DNA from: JBKDZR01 sp047971485
GTDB lineage: Bacteria > Pseudomonadota > Alphaproteobacteria > Rhodobacterales > Rhodobacteraceae
Length of the DNA: 10,248 bases
Assembly: GCA_047971485.1 (NCBI GenBank)
Contig: JBKDZR010000021.1
Location: forward strand, 1-10,248
Direction: 5' to 3'
Position numbers and translations under genes: made by a program. Numbering within the stretch: the first letter of the stretch is position 1; each line of letters starts with the position of its first letter. Under the pieces are notes generated by a model, which was given only the letters and a program-made list of their open reading frames with translations, had not been told where the DNA came from and made no database searches. Below, piece by piece: positions 1-6,028 of this stretch.

Positions 1-1
1 C

Positions 2-2071
2 ATTGCCAGTGGAACGCAGGAACAAGCCTTTGTGTTCCGCAACAATGACCTGCCGGGCATTGTGACGGCGGCCGCCGTGCAACGCATGATGCGCCATTAT
101 GCCGTGCGCCCCGGCGAGAAAGCGGTCATCGTGGCGGGGACGCCCCACGGATTACAGGCCGCGTTGGATCTGGATGATGCCGGGGTCTCGGTTGCGGCTG
201 TGTTGATCCCCGAAGGCGTGGACAGTCCCGAAGCGCTTGTCCTGGAGCTGGCCGGACGCGGTGTGCGGCTGCTGCGCGGGGCGCGGATCCTGGCTGCAAG
301 CGGCACGCGGGGAAAACGGCGGGTCGCCTCGGTCAGGGTTCTTTCGGACACATCGCACGAGACCGTTGTCTGCGACCTTGTGGTTGTCGATGCGGGGGCA
401 ACACCAGGATACCAATTGCCGCTGTACGCCGGGGCACGGCTGGGTTTCGATGACCGGGGGCAGTGCTTTACGATCTCGGATCTGCCTGAAAACATGTGGC
501 TGGCGGGGTCTGTCGCCGGCTGTTTTGAACCAGGCGCGGTGCGTCGTAGCGGTGCCTATGCGGGCCTACAGGCGGCGCGGGCGTTGAACCTGGACGTAGA
601 CCTGCCAGAGGCGCCAACGGACGGGGACGCGGCCCACTACCGTACCTTTCCCGTGCCAGAACCTGATAAGGCGGGGCGTGACTTTGTCGATTTCGACGAG
701 GATTTGCAGATCAAGGACATCGTCAATGCCGTTGCTGATGGGTATGGCGAACTGGAACTGGTGAAGCGCTATTCGACCGTTGGAATGGGTCCGTCGCAAG
801 GCCGGCATTCCGCGCTGCCAACCGCGCAGATCGTGGCGCGTGAAACCGGCCGCAGTGTTGGCCAGGTCGGGGTTACAACGGCCCGCCCGCCTTTCGGTCC
901 GGAAAGGCTGGGCCTTCTGGCCGGGCCGCTGCGTACACCGTATCGACTGACCGCGCTGGACGCGGCGCATCGGGCGCACGGGGCGCAGATGACGCCTGCC
1001 GGGGCCTGGTGGCGTCCGCTGTATTACGGAACGGGCCGTGTTGCCGATCTGGTCGCCCGCGAGGTGCGGATGGTTCGGGAAGATGTGGGCATGTTGGATG
1101 TATCGACCCTCGGCAAACTGGCGGTGCGCGGGCCCCAAGCCGGTGAGTTCATCGACCGGATTTATACGATGGCCCATGCCAGACAGCCGGTTGGCCGTGT
1201 GCGTTATCGCCTGATGCTGAACGAGATGGGCTCGGTCGTCGATGATGGGGTTGCCTATCGGATGGCCGAGGACGATTTCTATATCACGGCCACGACGGGG
1301 GCTGTGGATCGCGTCTATTCGGACATGTCCTGGTGGAATGCACAATGGCGCATGGATGTCGATATTCAGAATGTCACAGCGGCCTTTGCCGGGCTTAATG
1401 TGACCGGGCCGAACGCCCGCACCGTCCTGGAACGGCTGGGCGGGACCATCCCGCTCGACAAGGCCAGCTTCGGGTTTCTTGAGGGCCGCGTGGGGGTGCT
1501 GGCGGGCTGTCCGGTCCGGATCATGCGGATCGGGTTCACCGGGGAGCTGAGCTTCGAATTGCACACCCCGACCTCCTATGCCGCAAGTCTGTGGCAGGCG
1601 CTGGAGACGGCGGGTGCACGGCCGTATGGCCTGGAGGCCTCCCGCATCCTCCGCCTGGAAAAAGGGCATATCATCATCGGTCAGGATACGGACGCCCTGA
1701 GCACCCCTGACGAACTTGGCATGGTCTGGGCCCTTTCGAAAAAGAAGCCGTATTTCCTGGGTAAACCTGCCGTGGAACGGCGGCGTGCCGAACGGATGCG
1801 ACGGGTCTTGTGCCGTTTCGAGTTGCCGATTGATGCCGCACCCGAGGTGGGCGAATCCTGCCTGGTGATGCAGGATGGAAGCCCCGTTGGCCATGTGACC
1901 TCGGTCGCGGCGTCGCCCACCGTAAACCGTTTGATTGGCTTGGCTTATGCAAATCCGGACACGCTTGGCACTGGGGCCATCACGATACGAACGCGCTCTG
2001 GCATGGAACGGCGGGCGCGCCTTGTCTCGCACGCCTTCTATGATCCCGAAAACGCGCGTCAGGAGATGTGA
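2..2071 (+). CDS. Sarcosine oxidase alpha subunit family protein (SoxA-type), 5'-truncated by window edge
   Basis: This is the C-terminal ~689 residues of a protein that is usually about 1000 residues. The frame is open back to base 2 and reads IASGTQEQAFVFRNNDLPG, a family motif lying near residue 300, so the GTG at 32 is not the start. The missing part should hold the 2Fe-2S and first nucleotide-binding segments. In order it shows: the second half of the FAD/NAD-binding region (about 32-610, with CDLVVVDAG and MWLAGSVAG); the SoxA linker domain (about 680-930, FVDFDEDLQIKDI then KRYSTVGMGPSQGRHS at 764-811); and a GcvT-like folate-binding domain (about 960-2050, with GFTGELSFEL at 1532-1561 and LRLEKGHIIIGQDTD at 1649-1693). 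Known members form alpha-beta-gamma-delta complexes that demethylate sarcosine or related secondary amines and pass the one-carbon unit to tetrahydrofolate. The GMGPSQGRHS signature differs from the GMATDQGKTSN of classic SoxA, so the substrate is uncertain. N-methylglutamate dehydrogenase subunits are close relatives. The stop overlaps the region where soxG starts. Confidence 0.93.
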   Translation: MASGTQEQAFVFRNNDLPGIVTAAAVQRMMRHYAVRPGEKAVIVAGTPHGLQAALDLDDAGVSVAAVLIPEGVDSPEALVLELAGRGVRLLRGARILAASGTRGKRRVASVRVLSDTSHETVVCDLVVVDAGATPGYQLPLYAGARLGFDDRGQCFTISDLPENMWLAGSVAGCFEPGAVRRSGAYAGLQAARALNLDVDLPEAPTDGDAAHYRTFPVPEPDKAGRDFVDFDEDLQIKDIVNAVADGYGELELVKRYSTVGMGPSQGRHSALPTAQIVARETGRSVGQVGVTTARPPFGPERLGLLAGPLRTPYRLTALDAAHRAHGAQMTPAGAWWRPLYYGTGRVADLVAREVRMVREDVGMLDVSTLGKLAVRGPQAGEFIDRIYTMAHARQPVGRVRYRLMLNEMGSVVDDGVAYRMAEDDFYITATTGAVDRVYSDMSWWNAQWRMDVDIQNVTAAFAGLNVTGPNARTVLERLGGTIPLDKASFGFLEGRVGVLAGCPVRIMRIGFTGELSFELHTPTSYAASLWQALETAGARPYGLEASRILRLEKGHIIIGQDTDALSTPDELGMVWALSKKKPYFLGKPAVERRRAERMRRVLCRFELPIDAAPEVGESCLVMQDGSPVGHVTSVAASPTVNRLIGLAYANPDTLGTGAITIRTRSGMERRARLVSHAFYDPENARQEM

Positions 2072-2073
2072 TC

Positions 2074-2640
2074 ATGGATAAGTCTATTGACGTTTCGCTC
2101 CGCAGGTTTCCCTTCGGTGCCGAGCCTCCCCCGCCAGGTGGTCTGCCGTGTGACAGGCGGATCATTGACAGGACGGCGGCCCCACGGATGGGATTGCGTG
2201 GAACGGGAACCTCGGGGTGGTGTCTTGCACACGGGGTTCTGTTTCCTGCCGCGATTAATACGGTATCAGAGGCGAATGGCCTGCGGGTGGCGCGCCTTGG
2301 GGCACATGAGGTTTTGATCCTGGCGGATGACGGGACAAGCCTGCCCGACGCCCCCCTTTCGGCAGGTGTTCATGACGGCTACCGCGCAGAGACGTGGTTT
2401 TGGTTCAGACTGGAGGGCACGGGCAGTCGCGGGGCGCTTGGGGGGATGACCTCGGCCGATCTGCGTCCGTCACGGGCGCCCAGCGGTACGGTGGTGCAGA
2501 CGCGGCTTGCCGCGCTTGATGCGGTGCTGGTCATTGGGGCAGAGTCTCTGGACATTTTCGCCGACATTGCCTCATCGCATTATATGCGCCAGGTTTTCGC
2601 CGATCGCTGTCCGGATTGGGACTTTTGTCCGCAGATCTGA
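2074..2640 (+). CDS. Sarcosine oxidase gamma subunit family protein (SoxG-type)
   Basis: A 188-residue protein, the usual size for the small gamma subunit of heterotetrameric sarcosine-oxidase-type enzymes. The best match to the family is the N-terminal half: PRMGLRGTG, then WCLAHGVLFPAAINT, then RVARLGAHEVLIL. These resemble the family's glycine-rich, P-x-x-x-N and 'LG-x-x-E' segments. A GcvT-like C-terminal fold follows. There are no obvious catalytic residues, and in known complexes gamma has a structural role. I choose the ATG at 2074. AGGAG at 2061-2065 is 8 nt upstream of it, but only 2 nt from the in-frame GTG at 2068, which overlaps the alpha stop codon and would add two residues. The very short junction implies translational coupling with the alpha gene. 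The family assignment leans partly on position directly after the alpha gene. Confidence 0.85.
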   Translation: MDKSIDVSLRRFPFGAEPPPPGGLPCDRRIIDRTAAPRMGLRGTGTSGWCLAHGVLFPAAINTVSEANGLRVARLGAHEVLILADDGTSLPDAPLSAGVHDGYRAETWFWFRLEGTGSRGALGGMTSADLRPSRAPSGTVVQTRLAALDAVLVIGAESLDIFADIASSHYMRQVFADRCPDWDFCPQI

Positions 2641-2675
2641 CGGGCGTGGCGACAAGTGCAGGATGGCAGGACGAC

Positions 2676-3449
2676 ATGACACAGATCAAGAAAATCGGGC
2701 TCATCGGGGCGGGCGCCATCGGTACGGCGATCTTGCAGGATCTGCGGAGCAGGCCGGATGTCGAAATTGCGTTCGTTCTGGTGAGGAACGCAAAAATGCG
2801 CAGCAATGACCTTGATCTTCCCGATGGTGTCTTGACCGGCAATGAAAACGACGTGCTGCACCGTTCGGTTGATCTGGTCATCGAGGCGGCGCTGCCTGAC
2901 CTTGTCGCCCGTCTGGGGCCCTGTCTTCTGCGCGGGGCCGATGTCTGTTCCTTCAGCGGTACGGCCCTGGCAGACCGAGAGGTCGAGGCCTCCATCCGGG
3001 CGGCATGCATTGCCAGCGGGCGGGCGTTCTACGTGCCCCATGGTGCCATCCTGGGACTGGACGGCCTGTCAGATGGGCGCGAGTCGATCGAAAAGGTGGT
3101 CATTACAACCACCAAAAGCGGCCAGAGCCTGGGGCTTGGTTCCACGCAGAGCGGTGTTCTTTATGAAGGGTCGGCACGCGGCGCCTGTGTGCGGTTTCCA
3201 CGCAATGTCAACGTTCATGCGGCGGTGTCGCTGGCCGGGCTGGGCTTTGATGCAACTGTCAGCCGCATTGTCGCGGTGCCGGGGCAGCTTGACAATGTGC
3301 ACAGGATCGAGGTGTCCGGGCCGGGGCTGAGTTGGGACATCAAAGTATCTTCCCGTTCCTTGGGTGGGGTAACGGGGGCATACACGCCGCAATCTGCGGT
3401 GGGATCGGTGCGGCGCATTCTGGGCGGTGGGGGAATCACATTGGTCTGA
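2676..3449 (+). CDS. Aspartate dehydrogenase family (DUF108-type) NAD(P)-binding protein
   Basis: A 257-residue protein of the L-aspartate dehydrogenase/NadX family, whose known members interconvert L-aspartate and iminosuccinate (then oxaloacetate and ammonia) with NAD(P). Residues 5-18 hold the Rossmann motif GAGAIG (G11, G13, G16). HGAILGLDGL (122-131) matches the family's GAIxGLDAL loop. FPRNVNVHAAVSLAGLGFDAT (174-194) is a strong family signature. The N-x-H motif is N207-V208-H209, whose histidine is a candidate catalytic residue. The canonical NPKT near the C-terminus is replaced by GGVT (230-233), and the usual ADP before N-x-H reads AVP. The true substrate may therefore not be aspartate. 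The ATG at 2676 is preferred over an in-frame upstream start at 2616: GCAGG sits 5 nt before it, and the extra 20 residues would precede the Rossmann strand and overlap soxG. It lies 35 nt after the gamma gene, probably in the same operon, so it may process the amine or imine product of the oxidase (inference). Confidence 0.85.
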   Translation: MTQIKKIGLIGAGAIGTAILQDLRSRPDVEIAFVLVRNAKMRSNDLDLPDGVLTGNENDVLHRSVDLVIEAALPDLVARLGPCLLRGADVCSFSGTALADREVEASIRAACIASGRAFYVPHGAILGLDGLSDGRESIEKVVITTTKSGQSLGLGSTQSGVLYEGSARGACVRFPRNVNVHAAVSLAGLGFDATVSRIVAVPGQLDNVHRIEVSGPGLSWDIKVSSRSLGGVTGAYTPQSAVGSVRRILGGGGITLV

Positions 3450-3729
3450 TCCCAAAAGCCCAATGGTCTGACCGTTCTGGAAAACCATCTTTGGGGACAA
3501 CGGCGCCGCCGGATCCAACAGAATCACCATTTGCGAAGAACGCACAGGTCGGTCTTCAAAGCCACAGGCTATTGGTTTGACGTGCTGCCGTGCAACAGAT
3601 TGCAATCGTATCACACCGCTTTGGTACTACCGGGGTAGCCCCCAGGATATTTGGCAATCAGGGGAAACTGAAGGCCAACCTCAATCGCAAGCCGGGCTGA
3701 AAACGCCATCGTTTTATGGGGATAGATTG
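3450..3729. other. Gene-free intergenic stretch with several imperfect inverted repeats
   Basis: These 280 bases lie between the aspartate-dehydrogenase-like gene and the 3' end of the tRNA-Leu gene. They are visibly less GC-rich than the flanking genes. Open frames exist, but none has a credible start, ribosome binding site or recognisable protein. Visible dyads are: CCCAAA...ATGGT / ACCAT-C-TTTGGG (3451-3495); CTACC-GG-GGTAG (3627-3638), overlapped by GGGG-TAG-CCCC (3632-3642); TTGGC-aat-CAG / CTG-aag-GCCAA (3651-3678); and AAAACG-CCAT-CGTTTT (3700-3715). None is followed by a good T-run on the + strand. The last could act as a weak terminator for the leftward tRNA transcript. No remnant of a transposase or integrase was recognised. 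Confidence 0.5.
3700..3715 (-). terminator. Possible weak terminator downstream of tRNA-Leu
   Basis: A perfect 6-bp inverted repeat, AAAACG-CCAT-CGTTTT, lies 14 nt beyond the CCA end of the tRNA gene in its direction of transcription. In the - strand transcript the second arm ends in UUUU, so the stem itself supplies a short U-run. The stem is AT-rich and there is no longer T-tract after it, so this is a weak candidate. Confidence 0.3.
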
Positions 3730-3816
3730 TGGTGCCCAGGAGAGGACTCGAACCTCCACGTCCATACGGACACTAGCACCTGAAGCTAGCGCGTCTACCA
3801 ATTCCGCCACCTGGGC
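3730..3816 (-). tRNA. tRNA-Leu (anticodon CAG)
   Basis: The - strand folds as a complete class II tRNA of 87 nt including the encoded CCA (plus-strand TGG at 3730-3732). The acceptor stem is GCCCAGG (3816-3810) paired with CCTGGGC (3740-3734), with discriminator A at 3733. The D-loop reads AATTGGTAGACG. The anticodon stem-loop is CTAGC-TTCAGGT-GCTAG, giving anticodon CAG (3782-3780), which reads the leucine codon CUG. The long variable arm forms GTCC-GTAT-GGAC, as expected for leucine. The T-loop is TTCGAGT on a five-pair stem with one G-U wobble. CUG is the main leucine codon in the neighbouring genes, so this is probably a major isoacceptor. It stands alone, transcribed toward the gene-free stretch. 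Confidence 0.97.
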
Positions 3817-3833
3817 AGGTGTCGTGAGGCGGG

Positions 3834-3862
3834 GATTTAGGCTGGGGCGCGGGGGGTGTCAA
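3834..3862 (-). promoter_or_regulatory. Sigma70-type promoter of tRNA-Leu
   Basis: On the - strand a perfect -35 box TTGACA (3862-3857) is followed after exactly 17 nt by TAAATC (3839-3834), a fair -10 box. Transcription would begin near 3827, about 10 nt before the mature tRNA 5' end, which is a normal short leader. The spacer is very rich in G and C (a run of six C then mostly C/G). The GC-rich stretch right after the -10 could act as a stringent-control discriminator, as at many stable-RNA promoters (inference). Confidence 0.7.
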
Positions 3863-3986
3863 TGGCGAACCGTGCGGTTTTTGCAAATGTCGTGTAAGAG
3901 GCCGTGTTTTTTGCACCTTGTTCCATGCCCATGGCCTCTGTAACCCTTGATCCGCAGGGTGCGGCCGAACGGAGGGCTAGGAAACC

Positions 3987-4967
3987 ATGTCCAAACTCGT
4001 CACGATTTTCGGTGGGTCAGGCTTTATCGGCCGCTATATCGCCCGGCGCATGGCGCGCGAAGGCTGGCGTGTGCGCGTTGCAGTGCGGCGCCCGAATGAG
4101 GCGCTGTTTGTCCGTCCCTATGGCGCGGTCGGCCAGGTTGAGCCGGTCTTCTGCAATATTCGCGACGATGCCTCGGTTCAGGCTGTGCTGGCGGGGGCCG
4201 ATGCGGTGGTGAACTGTGTCGGCATCCTTGCTGAAGCTGGCCGAAACCGGTTCGACGCGGTACAGTCTGAAGGGGCTGGCCGGATCGCGCGGCTGGCGGC
4301 GGCGGCCGGGATTGGACGGATGGTGCACATCTCGGCGATCGGGGCCGATCCGGACAGTGCCAGCGCCTATGCGCGCAGCAAGGCTGCGGGTGAGGCGGCG
4401 GTTCTGGCCCATCAGCCCGAGGCGGTCATTCTGCGCCCGTCCATCGTTTTCGGACAAGAGGATCAGGTCTTCAACCGGTTCGCGGGTATGGCGCGGTTTT
4501 CGCTGATCGTGCCGCTGGTCGGTGCACAGACGCGGTTTCAGCCGGTCTATGTCGATGATGTTGCGGCGGCTGCGGTCAAGGGCGTTCTGGGTCAGGCGGA
4601 TCCGGGCGTTTACGAACTGGGCGGTCCCGAGGTCGGCACCTTCCGCGATTTCATTGTCCAGATGTTGCGGGTCATCCGTCGCCGCCGCCTGGTGGTGAAC
4701 ATTCCCTTCGCCTTGGCGGGACTGATCGCGGGGGGGTGTGATCTGGTCGCAAAGGTCAGTCTGGGCCTGATTCCCGCCGCGCTGACCCGTGATCAGGTAC
4801 GCAGCCTGAAAACGGACAATGTGGTGTCGGGGGCTGCCCTGGGCTTTGCTGATCTGGGGATTGACCCGGTCAGCAGCGAGGCGATTCTTGACGCCTACTT
4901 GTGGCGGTTCCGGGTGGCGGGGCAATATGCCGATCAGGTTGCCTCGGGCAAGAACCTGAAGGTTTGA
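3987..4967 (+). CDS. Complex I NDUFA9-family NAD(P)-binding protein (atypical SDR)
   Basis: A 326-residue atypical short-chain dehydrogenase/reductase of the NDUFA9 (39-kDa complex I subunit) family. The N-terminal Rossmann motif is TIFGGSGFIGRYIARR (GGSGFIG at 9-15). Then come ADAVVNCVGIL (71-81), VHISAIGAD (113-121), the Y-x-x-x-K pair Y128/K132, LRPSIVFG (149-156) and QPVYVDDVA (185-193). The C-terminal third is less conserved and has a hydrophobic stretch (about 238-263). In mitochondria and alphaproteobacteria this family binds NADPH at the matrix/cytoplasmic arm of NADH:quinone oxidoreductase. It is thought to be structural or stabilising rather than catalytic. Bacterial members are often encoded away from the nuo operon, as here. 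The start is supported by GGAGG (3971-3975) and AGGAA (3979-3983) before the ATG. It converges with uppP, with 3 nt between the stop codons. Confidence 0.9.
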   Translation: MSKLVTIFGGSGFIGRYIARRMAREGWRVRVAVRRPNEALFVRPYGAVGQVEPVFCNIRDDASVQAVLAGADAVVNCVGILAEAGRNRFDAVQSEGAGRIARLAAAAGIGRMVHISAIGADPDSASAYARSKAAGEAAVLAHQPEAVILRPSIVFGQEDQVFNRFAGMARFSLIVPLVGAQTRFQPVYVDDVAAAAVKGVLGQADPGVYELGGPEVGTFRDFIVQMLRVIRRRRLVVNIPFALAGLIAGGCDLVAKVSLGLIPAALTRDQVRSLKTDNVVSGAALGFADLGIDPVSSEAILDAYLWRFRVAGQYADQVASGKNLKV

Positions 4968-4971
4968 GCCC
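4946..4971. other. Hairpin spanning the convergent stop codons
   Basis: GGGC-AA-G-AACC-TGAA-GGTT-T-GA-GCCC folds as a four-pair outer stem, a 2x2 internal loop, a five-pair inner stem (one G-U) and a TGAA tetraloop. It covers the last codons of the NDUFA9-family gene and reaches the first base of the uppP stop codon. No T-run follows on either strand, so it is not a classic intrinsic terminator. It may still separate the two convergent transcripts or protect their 3' ends. Confidence 0.35.
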
Positions 4972-5783
4972 TACCAGCCCAGGCCATAGGCGAGGATCAG
5001 CAGCACTACGCCCAGCACGACCCGGTAGATCACGTAAGGCGTAAAACTGACCGAGCGCAGAAGCCGGAACATCAGTGCCAGGGCCGCCAGGGCTGCGAAA
5101 AAGGCCAGCACGGCCGCGATGGCGCCGTCGCGCGCGGTTTGCATATCGGCTTGGGTCGCGACCTTCAGGCCCAGCAGCAGGCCGGCCATGGCGATGGTCG
5201 GAATCGACATAAGCATGGCCAGCTTGGCCGCCGCTTCGCGACTGTAGCCCAGCCGCCGCCCCCCGGTAATGGTGATCCCCGATCGCGAGGTCCCCGGGAT
5301 CAGCGCGATCACCTGCCACAACCCGATGATTATCGCATCGCGCGTGGTCCAGTCCTCGGCCTGGCGGGTGGTGGGGGATTTCTGATCGGCCCAGTAGAGC
5401 ACAAGGCCGAAGATCAGCATGGTCCAGCCGATCAGAGCGGTTGAGCGGAGGTATTGATCCCAGCCCATCAGTTCAATGAGTCCACCGGCGATGACGACGG
5501 GCACCGTGGCGATGGCCAGCAGAAAGGCCAGCCGTGCGCCGGGTGTGTCCAGCTTGCCGCGCAGCATCCGGGGGGTGCCGGCCACGGCTGCGCGGACATC
5601 GGACCAGAAGTAGAGGACCACGGCGAACAGGGTGCCGACATGCACGGCCACATCCACCGTCAGCCCCTGATCCGTCATGCCGGTCAGATTCGGCAAAAGG
5701 ATGAGATGACCGGAGGACGAGATGGGAAGAAATTCAGTCACGCCCTGGATGATGGCGACGAGAAAGAGGTGAAGTAGGGTCAT
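4971..5783 (-). CDS. uppP: Undecaprenyl-diphosphatase UppP (BacA)
   Basis: A 270-residue polytopic inner-membrane protein, the normal length for UppP. It removes one phosphate from undecaprenyl diphosphate, recycling the C55 lipid carrier used for peptidoglycan and other envelope polymers; overexpression gives bacitracin resistance. The first catalytic motif is QGVTEFLPISSSGH (13-26), with E17, the serine cluster and H26. The second is PGTSRSG (163-169), with R167, followed by ITGGRRLGYSREAAAKLAMLMSIP. Several hydrophobic segments (about 43-59, 86-104, 115-131, 190-207, 221-240 and 251-268) fit the known membrane fold. The ATG at 5783 places the first helix directly at the N-terminus as expected, but there is no clear Shine-Dalgarno before it (CAGCCCC). 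It is divergent from gltD and convergent with the NDUFA9-family gene. Confidence 0.97.
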   Translation of the reverse strand: MTLLHLFLVAIIQGVTEFLPISSSGHLILLPNLTGMTDQGLTVDVAVHVGTLFAVVLYFWSDVRAAVAGTPRMLRGKLDTPGARLAFLLAIATVPVVIAGGLIELMGWDQYLRSTALIGWTMLIFGLVLYWADQKSPTTRQAEDWTTRDAIIIGLWQVIALIPGTSRSGITITGGRRLGYSREAAAKLAMLMSIPTIAMAGLLLGLKVATQADMQTARDGAIAAVLAFFAALAALALMFRLLRSVSFTPYVIYRVVLGVVLLILAYGLGW

Positions 5784-5825
5784 GGGGCTGAATCGTTGCG
5801 TCGGTTGTCTTGGCTATGTAACAAC

Positions 5826-5861
5826 TTGAAAGGTTGATCAAACATGAATTTTAGGTAACAA
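5826..5861. promoter_or_regulatory. AT-rich promoter region between uppP and gltD
   Basis: The 245-nt divergent spacer (5784-6028) is clearly AT-richer than the genes around it, especially at 5817-5930. Rightward candidates are TTGATC (5834-5839), 16 nt, TAACAA (5856-5861), or TTGAAA (5826-5831), 17 nt, TTTTAG (5849-5854). A leftward candidate for uppP uses the same palindrome TTGATCAA (5834-5841), with 17 nt to CATAGC (5818-5813). All -10 boxes are weak matches (about 3 of 6). The region is therefore a promoter candidate by composition and position, without a firmly assigned start site. Confidence 0.35.
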
Positions 5862-5928
5862 TACGGACCCTTATTTTTGTGAAATAGATCGAATTTGGCG
5901 GCCTCACCGAAGGAAAACTTGTATTTTG

Positions 5929-5953
5929 GTCAGTATCGCTGACTTTTCTTTTT
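5929..5953 (+). terminator. Terminator-like hairpin in the gltD leader
   Basis: GTCAG-TATCG-CTGAC (5929-5943) forms a perfect five-pair stem, directly followed by TTTTCTTTTT (5944-5953). Stem plus T-run is the layout of an intrinsic terminator. It lies about 75 nt upstream of the gltD start and downstream of the AT-rich promoter candidates, so it could attenuate the glutamate synthase operon. The stem is short, so the call is tentative. Confidence 0.3.
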
Positions 5954-6028
5954 CGCTCTGCTTGCGTAATGAGCACTTCTGCACCTGTGGTGCGGATACA
6001 CCAGCCAGACTAGTCGAGGGGGTTCGGC

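Noticed and set aside
566..2032. Long open frame (488 codons) on the - strand opposite the alpha subunit gene
   Set aside because: It is antisense to a clearly recognised protein, has no recognisable domain and no ribosome binding site. Long antisense frames are expected in high-GC genes with strong third-position bias.
3443..3471. Direct repeat TGGTCTGA (3443-3450 and 3464-3471) after the dehydrogenase gene
   Set aside because: Eight bases repeated 21 bp apart, with nothing between or around them resembling a mobile element; it may well be chance.
3332..3580. 82-codon + strand frame overlapping the end of the aspartate-dehydrogenase-like gene
   Set aside because: It begins inside the other gene in another frame, has no ribosome binding site, and resembles no known protein.
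3730..3757. Attachment site of an integrated element at the tRNA 3' end
   Set aside because: No second copy of the tRNA 3' end and no integrase gene is visible anywhere in the window.
3577..3943. Two small + strand frames crossing the tRNA (with peptides such as CPGEDSNLH and GAQERTRTSTSIRT)
   Set aside because: These peptides come from reading the reverse complement of a tRNA-Leu gene, a well-known source of spurious protein annotations.
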